From Rhizobium aethiopicum (GTDB lineage: Bacteria; Pseudomonadota; Alphaproteobacteria; Rhizobiales; Rhizobiaceae), in the NCBI RefSeq assembly GCF_900094625.1, contig NZ_FMAJ01000001.1:186001-250000 (forward strand): 64,000 nt of DNA. Direction: 5' to 3'. Positions 8,396 to 15,944 of the stretch are shown one piece after another (the first letter of the stretch is position 1; each line of letters opens with the position of its first letter). The position numbers were made by a program, and so were the translations under genes. The notes beneath the pieces are model-generated. The model did not search any database. It saw only the letters and a program-made list of their open reading frames with translations, and was not told where the DNA came from.

Positions 8396-8406
8396 GAGGA
8401 AGTGCT

Positions 8407-8877
8407 ATGGCGAGTAGAAGCTCTAAGGGCGCGGAGAAGGTCACGAAAAAGACCGCCGCCACGTCGGCGGCCGCGGAGCCAATCCTTCTTTCGGGAGGCA
8501 ATCCGCAAATCCCCAAGGGTTATGGTGACGCGCCCGTGCAAGCCTATATCGCCGCCATGCCGGGTTGGAAAAGCGACATTGGTCGTCGCCTCGATGCACT
8601 CATTACCCGCACGGTGCCTGGCGTTTCCAAAGCGGTCAAATGGAACTCGCCTTTTTATGGCATGGAAGGCCAGGGTTGGTTCCTCGGCGTTCATTGCTAT
8701 GCGAGGTACGTGAAGGTGGCTTTCTTCAAGGGCGCGTCGCTGCATCCTCTGCCGCCAGGCGAGTCCAAGCAGAGGGAGGTGCGCTACCTCGACATCCGTG
8801 AGGACGATCCTTTCGACGAGGCGCAGATCGCCTCCTGGGTGGCGCAGGCGAGCCGATTGCCGGGCGAACGGATGTGA
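8407..8877 (+). CDS. DUF1801 domain protein (first copy)
   Basis: 156 residues. After a Lys/Ala-rich N-terminal tail of about 35 residues comes the DUF1801 (YdhG-like) core: ALITRTVPGVSKAVKWNSPFYG, then WFLGVHCYARYVKVAFFKGASL. Members are small cytosolic proteins of unknown function, often near SRPBCC and ArsR genes. RBS AGGAGG sits at 8395-8400, overlapping the end of the membrane gene. Confidence 0.8.
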   Translation: MASRSSKGAEKVTKKTAATSAAAEPILLSGGNPQIPKGYGDAPVQAYIAAMPGWKSDIGRRLDALITRTVPGVSKAVKWNSPFYGMEGQGWFLGVHCYARYVKVAFFKGASLHPLPPGESKQREVRYLDIREDDPFDEAQIASWVAQASRLPGERM

Positions 8878-8911
8878 GGTTTTCGATGCGCAGCGACGGG
8901 AAAATGTGAAC

Positions 8912-9364
8912 ATGAAGAAGGCGACAGCAACAATGAAGAAGATCGATTCCGGCAATGGAAACCATGGAGCCTCCCCCTCGCAACTGATCGATGCGAGGAT
9001 CGAGGAGCTCAAGGATTGGCGCGGCGAAATGCTTGCTCGGGTCCGAGCGCTCATCAAGGAGGCCGAGCCCGAAGTCGTCGAGGAGTGGAAGTGGCGAGGG
9101 GTACCGGTGTGGGAGCGCGCCGGCATCATCTGCACCGGCGAGACCTACAAGAGCGTGGTCAAGCTGACTTTTGCCAAGGGCGCATCGCTGGAGGATCCCA
9201 ATGGCCTTTTCAATTCCAGCCTCGAAGGCAACACCCGGCGCGCCATCGATTTTCATGAGGGCGACGAGATCGATGGAGAGGCGTTGAAGGCACTCATTAG
9301 CGCTGCCGCTACGCTGAATACCTCGATGAAGCCGGGCGCCTCGCGGAAGAAATCAAGCGGCTGA
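8912..9364 (+). CDS. DUF1801 domain protein (second copy)
   Basis: About 150 residues. The core RALIKEAEPEVVEEWKWRGVPVW...GETYKSVVKLTFAKGASLEDP matches the DUF1801 layout of the preceding gene. The open frame extends upstream to 8798, but that part overlaps the previous gene; ATG 8912 and ATG 8933 are both reasonable, with only weak RBS sequences. The two copies are divergent in sequence, so this is an old duplication or two separate acquisitions. Confidence 0.78.
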   Translation: MKKATATMKKIDSGNGNHGASPSQLIDARIEELKDWRGEMLARVRALIKEAEPEVVEEWKWRGVPVWERAGIICTGETYKSVVKLTFAKGASLEDPNGLFNSSLEGNTRRAIDFHEGDEIDGEALKALISAAATLNTSMKPGASRKKSSG

Positions 9365-9368
9365 GGCT

Positions 9369-9845
9369 CTAATGGATCGGGCTCGTCTCGCGTTCGAGAA
9401 AGAGCGCGAGATTGTCGAGGCCGATCTCCGTGCCTTGGAGGCGGGCGCCGTTATCGGCGTAGCCGTCGAGGAAGACCACCTGCTCGGTGAAGACCATTCT
9501 GGTGCCGGTGGCTTCGGATTGGAAGGCCACGGTGGCGAGCGAGGCGGAGATCCGGGTTTGCCCGAGCTTCATCTCATAGGCATAGATGATGCGGGTATCC
9601 GGCACGATGTCGATGTAATGGGCGTCATAGGCGTGCAGAAGGCCATCGGTGTCGGCGGTGTAGTTCCTTTCCGCGCCGCCCGGTCTGAAGTCGAGAGCGT
9701 ATTCCAGCGGCACCCATTCGCCGTGGCAGGCAAACCATTGCCGCTTGGACTCCGGCATCGACCACGCGCGGAAGACGCGGGCGACCGGCGCCTTCAGGCG
9801 GCGCTCGATGACGAAGGTGGTATGTTCGGCGGAGCGTGTCGTCAT
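9369..9845 (-). CDS. SRPBCC/AHSA1-domain protein (second module)
   Basis: 158 residues. The fold begins TTFVIERRLKAPVARVFRAWSMPESKRQWF and contains RPGGAERNY and a RMVFTEQVVFLDGY strand typical of the activator-of-Hsp90-like subgroup. The start overlaps the ArsR stop by 4 bp. It converges on the second DUF1801 gene with only 4 bp between the stops. Confidence 0.87.
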   Translation of the reverse strand: MTTRSAEHTTFVIERRLKAPVARVFRAWSMPESKRQWFACHGEWVPLEYALDFRPGGAERNYTADTDGLLHAYDAHYIDIVPDTRIIYAYEMKLGQTRISASLATVAFQSEATGTRMVFTEQVVFLDGYADNGARLQGTEIGLDNLALFLERETSPIH

Positions 9846-10183
9846 TCTGGAAGGGTCTCCGTTTCATCGGCGAGAAGTTGGTCCAGCCTGTCGAAGGCGG
9901 CGGTCCAGCGGACTTTTCGCTGTTCCACCCAGCGCTCGACGGCGGCAAGCGCGTCCTGCTGCAAACGGTAAGTGCGCACGCGACCGGACTTTTCCGAAAG
10001 CACGAGGCCGCTCTCCTCCAGCACCTGAAGGTGCTTCATCACGGTCGGAAGGGCGACGGCGAGCGGCGCGGCGAGTTCCGTGACGGAGGCGGGGCCGCGG
10101 CCGAGCCGGTCGATCATGCCGCGGCGGCTACGGTCGGAAAGCGCGTGGAACATGCGGTCGAGATCCGCCTGGCTGTCGATCAT
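9842..10183 (-). CDS. ArsR-family regulator (second ArsR-SRPBCC module)
   Basis: 113 residues. The winged helix starts MFHALSDRSRRGMIDRLGRGPASVTELAAPL and the recognition helix is LPTVMKHLQVLEESGLV. There are no metal-site cysteines. It is the middle gene of a three-gene operon with 4-bp overlaps on both sides: glutathione transferase, ArsR, SRPBCC. The transferase comes first, so the promoter is upstream of 10866. Confidence 0.88.
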   Translation of the reverse strand: MIDSQADLDRMFHALSDRSRRGMIDRLGRGPASVTELAAPLAVALPTVMKHLQVLEESGLVLSEKSGRVRTYRLQQDALAAVERWVEQRKVRWTAAFDRLDQLLADETETLPE

Positions 10184-10866
10184 TCCGCCGCATCCCGAAA
10201 GCGGGCGGGAAGCCTGTCATGATAGGGGTAGAACTTGAAATAGGGGCGGGCCTCTTCCAGCGTCCTGGCTACGGAAGGACGCGCCAGCAACTGCTCGTAA
10301 TAGGCGCGCAGCTTCGGCTGCTCCTCGCAAAACGGGACCAGCGTCTCGGCATAGAAGAGCGCGGGGGCTGCGGCGCAATCGGCGATGGTGAAGGCCTCGC
10401 CTGTTATCCATGAGCTTTCGTCCAGCTGCTTTTCGATCATCGCATAGGCAGTCGTGAGCGTCGCCCGGCAGGCGGCCACCTCTATCTCGTCTGCCTTGCC
10501 CTCAGGCCGCCGGCGGTGGCTGACGATCGTCTGCATCGGCACCTGGACATAGTGGTCGAAGAACCGGTCCCAGAGGCGGACCTGCAGCGCCCGGTCGATT
10601 TCGAGCGGCAGCAGGCGCACCGGGCCTGGGTAATAATGGTCGAGATATTCGATGATGATCGTCGTTTCGGGGATGGTGCTGTCGCGCGCTTCGTCCCTGA
10701 GCAACGGCATCTTGCCGATCGGCCAGAAGCGGAAGAGATCGGCGCGCGAGGTCTCGTCGGAAAGATCGACGAGACGATTTTCGAAGGGTGTCGCGTTTTC
10801 ATAAAGCGCGATCAGCACCTTGTGGCAGAAGGAGGCGAGCGGATGCCCATAGAGCACGAGCGACAT
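10180..10866 (-). CDS. Glutathione S-transferase family protein
   Basis: 228 residues. The thioredoxin-like N-terminal domain starts LVLYGHPLASFCHKVLIALYE and includes IPETTIIIEYLD, where E-T contacts the glutathione gamma-glutamyl group. An all-helical C-terminal domain follows, with the N-capping ITGEAFTIADCAAAPALF. Probable cytosolic detoxifying transferase; substrate unknown. It is translationally coupled to the ArsR gene, which suggests control by that regulator. Confidence 0.87.
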   Translation of the reverse strand: MSLVLYGHPLASFCHKVLIALYENATPFENRLVDLSDETSRADLFRFWPIGKMPLLRDEARDSTIPETTIIIEYLDHYYPGPVRLLPLEIDRALQVRLWDRFFDHYVQVPMQTIVSHRRRPEGKADEIEVAACRATLTTAYAMIEKQLDESSWITGEAFTIADCAAAPALFYAETLVPFCEEQPKLRAYYEQLLARPSVARTLEEARPYFKFYPYHDRLPARFRDAAE

Positions 10867-10969
10867 GCGGCGACCTTTCCTGTTTGGCTGAAAACTTTGC
10901 CGACCGACTAAGTATCAGGTCCGCAACCATCGCGCAACAGATAGTTCACCGATCGTGCAACTATTCTAT

Positions 10970-11788
10970 TCAGCCGATGTATCTGGCGATCACCAGATGG
11001 CCTGGCGTCGGCTGCCCGTCTTCCATGCGCACATTGATATCGGATATCTCGACAAGGTCGAAACCTGTGGCGGTCAGCCGTTCTTTCACATAGGCGTCGG
11101 CATGGGCGAAGCGCTGGTGCGGTCCGACCATATAGGCGCGGCCGGCGAGCAATTCGTCCGGCAGGGTCTCCGAAGAGAAAATGAAGAGACCGCCCGGCGT
11201 CAGGTTTTCGGCAGCGCCGAAGAAGAGCGGTTCGAGCGCGCCAAGATAGGGCAGCACATCGGTCGCAGTGATGATGTCGAAAGCCTCCTCGTCATTGTCG
11301 TCGAGGAAATCCTCGACCTCGGCGACGAAAAGCGTCGCGTAGAGATCCTTCTCGTGAGCGATCTCGACCATCTTCTCCGAGATGTCGATGCCGGTCATGT
11401 CTTCGCAGAGATCCCGAAGGGCGCCGCCGGTGAGGCCGGTGCCGCAGCCAAGATCGAGCAGCCGCTTGAACGGCCCGAGCTTCAAGGCCTGCAGGCGCTG
11501 GCGCACGAGCATCGGCACGTGATAGCTGAGCTGCTCTACGAGCACGTCCTCGAACACCTCGGCATGCTGGTCGAACAGGGTCTCAACATAAGCATCCGGC
11601 GCCTTGGCCGGCGTTTCGCCGCGGCCCATCGCGGCAATGCGAACGGCGGCTCCGCCATGGTCGTCGGGATCGATCGCCAGGACTTCCTCATAGGCCGCCA
11701 CGGCCGCGTCGACATCACCTGATTTCTCCAGCGCCAGTGCGCGGTTATAGGCCTCGGCAAGGGCTTCTTCGTCAATCTTCTTGGCCAT
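10970..11788 (-). CDS. TPR-containing class I SAM-dependent methyltransferase
   Basis: 272 residues. One TPR-like helical pair at about 10-42 (ALALEKSGDVDAAVAAYEEVLAIDP) is followed by a class I methyltransferase domain with motif I LLDLGCGTGLTG at about 110-121, the acidic motif II MTGIDIS, and a post-II region ITATDVLPYLGALE. This domain pairing occurs in a group of uncharacterised bacterial methyltransferases; the substrate is unknown. It diverges from the DUF2270 gene with about 115 bp between the chosen starts. Confidence 0.83.
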   Translation of the reverse strand: MAKKIDEEALAEAYNRALALEKSGDVDAAVAAYEEVLAIDPDDHGGAAVRIAAMGRGETPAKAPDAYVETLFDQHAEVFEDVLVEQLSYHVPMLVRQRLQALKLGPFKRLLDLGCGTGLTGGALRDLCEDMTGIDISEKMVEIAHEKDLYATLFVAEVEDFLDDNDEEAFDIITATDVLPYLGALEPLFFGAAENLTPGGLFIFSSETLPDELLAGRAYMVGPHQRFAHADAYVKERLTATGFDLVEISDINVRMEDGQPTPGHLVIARYIG

Positions 11789-11902
11789 CGCGGTCTACGT
11801 CCTTTTGTTTTCAGGCATGGCTCTACGGCGGCTTTGGATGTTTTGCAATGGCGCCGCTACGGGCGCAGAATGGCCAAAAAGAAGACGATGGAAGGAAATG
11901 CC

Positions 11903-12625
11903 ATGAAAGCGGAGCAAGACAGGATGCCACTGGCAAGGGAAGCAGAGGGTGAGCGCCCCTTGCTGCTGCCCACGACGCCGGGCGAGATCACCAATTCCCT
12001 CAGCCATTATTACCGCGGTGAGCTCGGACGAATGACGAGCTGGCGCGACCGCATCGACCGGACGTCCAACTGGGCGATCACCGTGGTGGCGGCGCTGCTC
12101 TCGGTCTCGCTGTCGACGCCAACTTCGCACCACGGCGTACTGCTGTTCGGGGTGATGCTGATCACGCTGCTTCTGATGATCGAGGCGCGACGCTACCGCT
12201 TCTTTGATATCTACCGCGCCCGAATCCGGCAGATCGAACGCTGTTATTTCGCGCAGATCATGGCGCCGAACGCGGCGGTCGGCAGCGAATGGGCCGCGGT
12301 GATCGCCAACAGCCTGCGTCATCCGCGCTTCCTGCTCAGTTATGGAGAAGCAATGCATCGGCGGCTCAAACGCAATTACGGCTGGATGTATTTTATCCTG
12401 CTGCTTGCCTGGTGCCTGAAGATTTCGACACCGAAATTGCAGACGGAGGGCGCGCCGCTGCAGGCGCAGTCCTGGACCTATGTTATTGACAATGCCGTGC
12501 TCGGACCGCTTCCCGGCCTTGCGGTCATTTCGATCGTCGTTATCTTCTACCTCGGCATGCTCTATTTCGCGCTGCGTCCGGACCGGGACGAAGGCGAATT
12601 CGGCCGTGGCGAGGCGCATGTCTGA
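11903..12625 (+). CDS. DUF2270 integral membrane protein
   Basis: 240 residues from ATG 11903, chosen because GGAAGGAA at 11890-11897 is correctly spaced; ATG 11870 and 11888 are in-frame alternatives. The conserved block ITNSLSHYYRGELGRMTSWRDRIDRTSNWAI precedes four membrane segments. RYRFFDIYRARIRQIERCYFAQI is a second conserved cytosolic block. Function unknown. The stop codon is directly followed by the convergent usg stop with no base between. Confidence 0.8.
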   Translation: MKAEQDRMPLAREAEGERPLLLPTTPGEITNSLSHYYRGELGRMTSWRDRIDRTSNWAITVVAALLSVSLSTPTSHHGVLLFGVMLITLLLMIEARRYRFFDIYRARIRQIERCYFAQIMAPNAAVGSEWAAVIANSLRHPRFLLSYGEAMHRRLKRNYGWMYFILLLAWCLKISTPKLQTEGAPLQAQSWTYVIDNAVLGPLPGLAVISIVVIFYLGMLYFALRPDRDEGEFGRGEAHV

Positions 12626-12892
12626 TCAGTGAAGGATGAACTCACCCTTCAAGGCCCGCCACTCGGTTGCCGAGATCAGCTTGCGGTGGACGTAGCGCAC
12701 CGAATGCAACGGCCCATCGAGCTTTTCCTGCCAGAATTGCAGGAAACCGCGCATCTCGGGAAAGTCGGGGGCGAGGTCGTAATCCTGCCAGACGTAGGTC
12801 TGCAGGATCGTCGGGTGGTCCGGCAGGTGGTAGAGGATCTGGGCGGTCGTCAGACCATAACCTTGCAGTTGTTTTTCCATGTCTTTGTGCAT
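12626..12892 (-). CDS. usg: Usg family protein
   Basis: 88 residues, soluble. GYGLTTAQILYHLPDHPTILQTYVWQ, DLAPDFPEMRGFLQFW and LHSVRYVHRKLI match the small Usg family of alphaproteobacteria, named for a frame upstream of tryptophan genes in Caulobacter. No tryptophan gene is visible here, so that historical link gives no function. The start at 12892 is preceded by a weak purine-rich stretch. Confidence 0.75.
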   Translation of the reverse strand: MHKDMEKQLQGYGLTTAQILYHLPDHPTILQTYVWQDYDLAPDFPEMRGFLQFWQEKLDGPLHSVRYVHRKLISATEWRALKGEFILH

Positions 12893-13017
12893 CGTATTCA
12901 GCTTCTTGTCGTTCCCACTCGCGCTTTATTAGCGCCACGTGAAATGGAAGCACGCGAATGGTTAACGCAAGCTTAACAGATGCTTTGCTGACGAAGTATT
13001 GTTTTTTATTTCAATAA

Positions 13018-13070
13018 CTTGGCAGCATCCTTATAGAAGTGCTGCCAAGCGCCCGCATTGCCCCAATGCG
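13018..13070. terminator. Two adjacent perfect hairpins downstream of ABC permease operon
   Basis: CTTGGCAGCA (13018-13027) pairs perfectly with TGCTGCCAAG (13040-13049). CGCATTG (13054-13060) pairs with CAATGCG (13064-13070). They lie 23-75 bp beyond the permease stop on the minus strand and are the likely transcript end, though neither has a clean U-run. Confidence 0.5.
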
Positions 13071-13092
13071 TCCATTATTCCGAAGCCGCGAT

Positions 13093-13923
13093 TCAGCGTT
13101 TCAGATGCCGCGTCAATCGACGCTCGATCCAGGCCCAGAGATGGCGCAACGCCTCAACGATGGTGAGGTAGAAAATCGCGGCCCAAAGATAGGTCTGGTA
13201 GTCGAAGGTGCGGGAGAAGGCGTAGCGGGTCTCGCCCATCAGGTCGAGCACGGTTATAATGGCGACGACAGCCGAGCCCTTGATCAGCAGGATGATTTCG
13301 TTGCCGTAGGGGCGAAGCGCCACGATGAAAGCCTGCGGCAGGATGATCTTGCGGAAGGCGATCGTCTTATGGATGCCGAGGGCTGCTGCTGCCTCGCGCT
13401 GGCCATGGGGGACGCTCTCGATCGCGCCGCGCAAGATTTCCGCTTGATAGGCTGCGGTGTTGATGGTCATGGCGAGCAGGCCGCAATACCAAGCGTCGCG
13501 GAAGAACCACCAGACGCCGACAGCTTCCAGCTGAAGACGGAAAACACCGAGGCCGTAATAGACCAGGAAGAGCTGGGCAAGCAGCGGTGTGCCGCGGAAG
13601 AAATAGATATAGCCATAGGACAGCCAGTTCAGCAGCTTGTTTTTCGACAGGCGCGCCATGGCAAGCGGCAGCGACAGGACGGCACCGCAGACTACCGAAA
13701 TGGCAACAAGACTGAGCGTTACCCAAAGGCCGTTCAGGTAGCGCGGCCCGTAGCGGGTGAATTTCTCGATATCCCAGCCATTGATGACGGTGAAGATCAG
13801 CAGCGCGGCTAGCAAGGCCCAAAAAGCGACGAAGATATAGCCGGCGAGGCGCGCCATCGTCATCGGCTTCGCCGCCTCACGTGGGGCAGGCTGCGGCGGG
13901 ATCAATGTTTCGGCGTAACTCAT
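13093..13923 (-). CDS. Polar amino-acid ABC transporter permease (HisM/OccM type)
   Basis: 276 residues with about five membrane segments. Membrane segments 2-3 read YLNGLWVTLSLVAISVVCGAVLSLPLA, typical of the HisMQ family, and the EAA loop is REAAAALGIHKTIAFRKIILPQA, which docks to the ATPase. It overlaps the upstream permease gene by 4 bp and is the last gene of the operon. It resembles the permeases for histidine, octopine, lysine or arginine uptake. No ATPase gene follows it. Confidence 0.9.
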   Translation of the reverse strand: MSYAETLIPPQPAPREAAKPMTMARLAGYIFVAFWALLAALLIFTVINGWDIEKFTRYGPRYLNGLWVTLSLVAISVVCGAVLSLPLAMARLSKNKLLNWLSYGYIYFFRGTPLLAQLFLVYYGLGVFRLQLEAVGVWWFFRDAWYCGLLAMTINTAAYQAEILRGAIESVPHGQREAAAALGIHKTIAFRKIILPQAFIVALRPYGNEIILLIKGSAVVAIITVLDLMGETRYAFSRTFDYQTYLWAAIFYLTIVEALRHLWAWIERRLTRHLKR

Positions 13924-14726
13924 CGGCGCACCTCCGAACGCTTGGCCCAGCGATCGATATAGGCGAGCAGGAAGGAGGAGAGGATGGCGAGCACCAGATA
14001 GAGACCGCAGGCGATGCCGTAGAAGAAGAAAGGTTCCTTGGTCACGCGCACGGCGACATTCGTCTGGCGCAGGATATCGGCAAGACTGATGATCGAGACG
14101 TAGGACGTGTCCTTCAGCAGCACCATCCAGAGGTTCGTGAGGCCGGGCAGCGCAATGCGTACCAGCTGCGGCAGAACGATCAAGCGGAGCGTGCGGCCGC
14201 GATGCAGGCCGAGCGCGTCTCCGGCTTCATATTGGCCCTTGGGAATGGCGCGGAAGGCCGAGAGCAGCACTTCCGAGCAATAGGCGGAAAAGACGACCGA
14301 CAGAGCGATGACGCCGGCCAGGAAGGCGTTGATCTCGACCGGCGGCCCGACATAGCCGGCAAGCTCCAGAAGAGATTGAATAAGCATCTGCATGCCGTAA
14401 TAGATGATGAAGAGCGTCAAAAGCTCCGGCAGGCCGCGGAAGATCGTCGTGTAGATGCCGGCCGCCAGTCGCAGCGATTTCTCTTGCGACTGCTGGCCGA
14501 GCGCTACGAGGAAACCGATGACGAGGCCGATCGGCAAGGTGACGATTGCCACCGATACGGTAACCTGCAGGCCAAGAGCGATCTCATCGCCCCAGCCGGT
14601 GTCGCCGCAGGCAAGGATCGTCGACTGACCCAACCAGGTGAAGATGCCAACGGGTCCGCATAGCGGATCGAAAATGTGCACAAGTGAGCTCCAGAAGGAG
14701 CCGAGCGCGGAAAACAATCCGCCCAT
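13920..14726 (-). CDS. Polar amino-acid ABC transporter permease (HisQ/OccQ type)
   Basis: 268 residues. EIALGLQVTVSVAIVTLPIGLVIGFLVAL is the first core segment and QYEAGDALGLHRGRTLRLIVLPQLVRIALPG the EAA loop. It is paired with the HisM-type gene through a 4-bp overlap and should form the heterodimeric channel. It is 112 bp downstream of the binding-protein gene, with an intrinsic terminator between them, so it should be expressed at lower level than the binding protein. Confidence 0.9.
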   Translation of the reverse strand: MGGLFSALGSFWSSLVHIFDPLCGPVGIFTWLGQSTILACGDTGWGDEIALGLQVTVSVAIVTLPIGLVIGFLVALGQQSQEKSLRLAAGIYTTIFRGLPELLTLFIIYYGMQMLIQSLLELAGYVGPPVEINAFLAGVIALSVVFSAYCSEVLLSAFRAIPKGQYEAGDALGLHRGRTLRLIVLPQLVRIALPGLTNLWMVLLKDTSYVSIISLADILRQTNVAVRVTKEPFFFYGIACGLYLVLAILSSFLLAYIDRWAKRSEVRR

Positions 14727-14783
14727 GCGAGAATTCCCCTCACGGCTTTTGCCGTTTTGATCTTGCCACCGTTGTCAAACAAA

Positions 14784-14812
14784 AATGGCGGAAGAGCAAG
14801 CTTTCCGCCATT
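14784..14812 (-). terminator. Intrinsic terminator/attenuator after the binding-protein gene
   Basis: On the minus strand AATGGCGGAA (pairing arms at 14803-14812 and 14784-14793) forms a perfect 10-bp stem with a 9-nt loop, followed by TTTTGTTTG. It lies 27 bp after the binding-protein stop and inside the operon, the usual device for making excess binding protein over permease. Confidence 0.75.
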
Positions 14813-14838
14813 CGCTTGATCGGCAGATACCGAATTTC

Positions 14839-15612
14839 TCATTCGCCGTAAACGTCGAAATCGAAGTACTTGTCCTGGATCTTCTTGTACTCGCCGCTGG
14901 CGCGGATCGCTGCGATCGCCGTGTTGAGCTTTTCCTTCAGCGGATCGCCCTTGCGGATGGCGATGCCTGCGCCTTCGCCGTTGATTTCCTTATCGACCGG
15001 CAGGGTCGTCAGGATCTTGCAGCAGGCGCCGGCGTCGGACTTGACCCATTCGGAGAGAACGACGACGTCGTCGATGACGGCATCGACTCGGCCGCTGGAA
15101 ACGTCGAGCTTGTATTCGTCAGCCGTCGGATAGAGCTTCAGCTCGGTGTCGGCGAGGTGCTTTTCGGCATAGTTGGCATGCGTCGTCGAAGTCTGCGCGC
15201 CGATCACCTTGCCCTTGAGGCCGGCGACGTCCGATATCTTGGAGTCCTTCGGCACGGCGATCGCCGGCGGGGTGTTGTAATACTTGTTCGAGAAGTCGAC
15301 GAGCTTGAGGCGCTCCGGCGTGATCGACATGGACGAAACGATCATATCGAACTTCTTGGCGTTCAACGCAGGGATGATGCCGTCCCAGTCGGTGCTGACG
15401 AAGGAGCATTCGGCCTTCATCTCGGCGCAGAGCGCTTTGGCGATATCGATGTCGAAGCCCTGGATGGTGCCGCTGGCATCAACGAATTCGAAGGGCGGAT
15501 AGGTCGAATCGGTGCCGATCACGTATTTCTCGCCCTCGGCCATGGCCGAGCCGGCAAAGAGCGACATTGCCGCGATCGAGGCTGCCGCGAAGATACGGGT
15601 GGAGATAAACAT
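14839..15612 (-). CDS. Polar amino-acid ABC transporter substrate-binding protein
   Basis: 257 residues from ATG 15612, which has GAGAGGA upstream; the longer open frame to 15798 is not used. The signal peptide runs to AMA-25. The mature SBP_bac_3 fold shows YVIGTDSTYPPFEFVDASG, GFDIDIAKALC, DMIVSSMSITPER and the hinge region DAVIDDVVVLSEW. YPPFE and the R of ITPER form the amino-acid alpha-carboxylate and amine site of LAO/HisJ-type proteins. It probably binds a basic amino acid or opine-like ligand; the exact ligand cannot be read from the sequence. Confidence 0.92.
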   Translation of the reverse strand: MFISTRIFAAASIAAMSLFAGSAMAEGEKYVIGTDSTYPPFEFVDASGTIQGFDIDIAKALCAEMKAECSFVSTDWDGIIPALNAKKFDMIVSSMSITPERLKLVDFSNKYYNTPPAIAVPKDSKISDVAGLKGKVIGAQTSTTHANYAEKHLADTELKLYPTADEYKLDVSSGRVDAVIDDVVVLSEWVKSDAGACCKILTTLPVDKEINGEGAGIAIRKGDPLKEKLNTAIAAIRASGEYKKIQDKYFDFDVYGE

Positions 15613-15944
15613 GGAGATCCTCTCTGTTGGTAGCCGTCGCGCTTTTTTCTCTGGGGCTGACGGCTGCTGTTCAACGGTGACGGGCACCGCCTTGCGGCGA
15701 TAATCAGACTTTTTTTCATGGAAATGCAATAGAAATTCCCGGGTTATTCGCGCCGCAAACAGCAGGCGAGATGAACGGCGGCAGACTACAACATTCACCT
15801 GAGGTTAATCCCCGGCTTTCTAGAACCGGAACAAATCGGCGGCTCGGCGCTTTGCCATTTCGCCGTTTCGCCTCAATGCGACGCTAGGGGCGGAACCAGG
15901 GCCTGTCGGCCTTCAGGAAGCTCAAACAGGATCGAGGAAACCCG
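15613..15944. promoter_or_regulatory. Divergent intergenic region between binding protein and OmpA gene
   Basis: 332 bp containing the promoters of the ABC operon (minus) and the OmpA-family gene (plus). I see no gene. T-rich and A-rich tracts occur near 15710-15735; no clear operator repeat was found. Confidence 0.4.
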
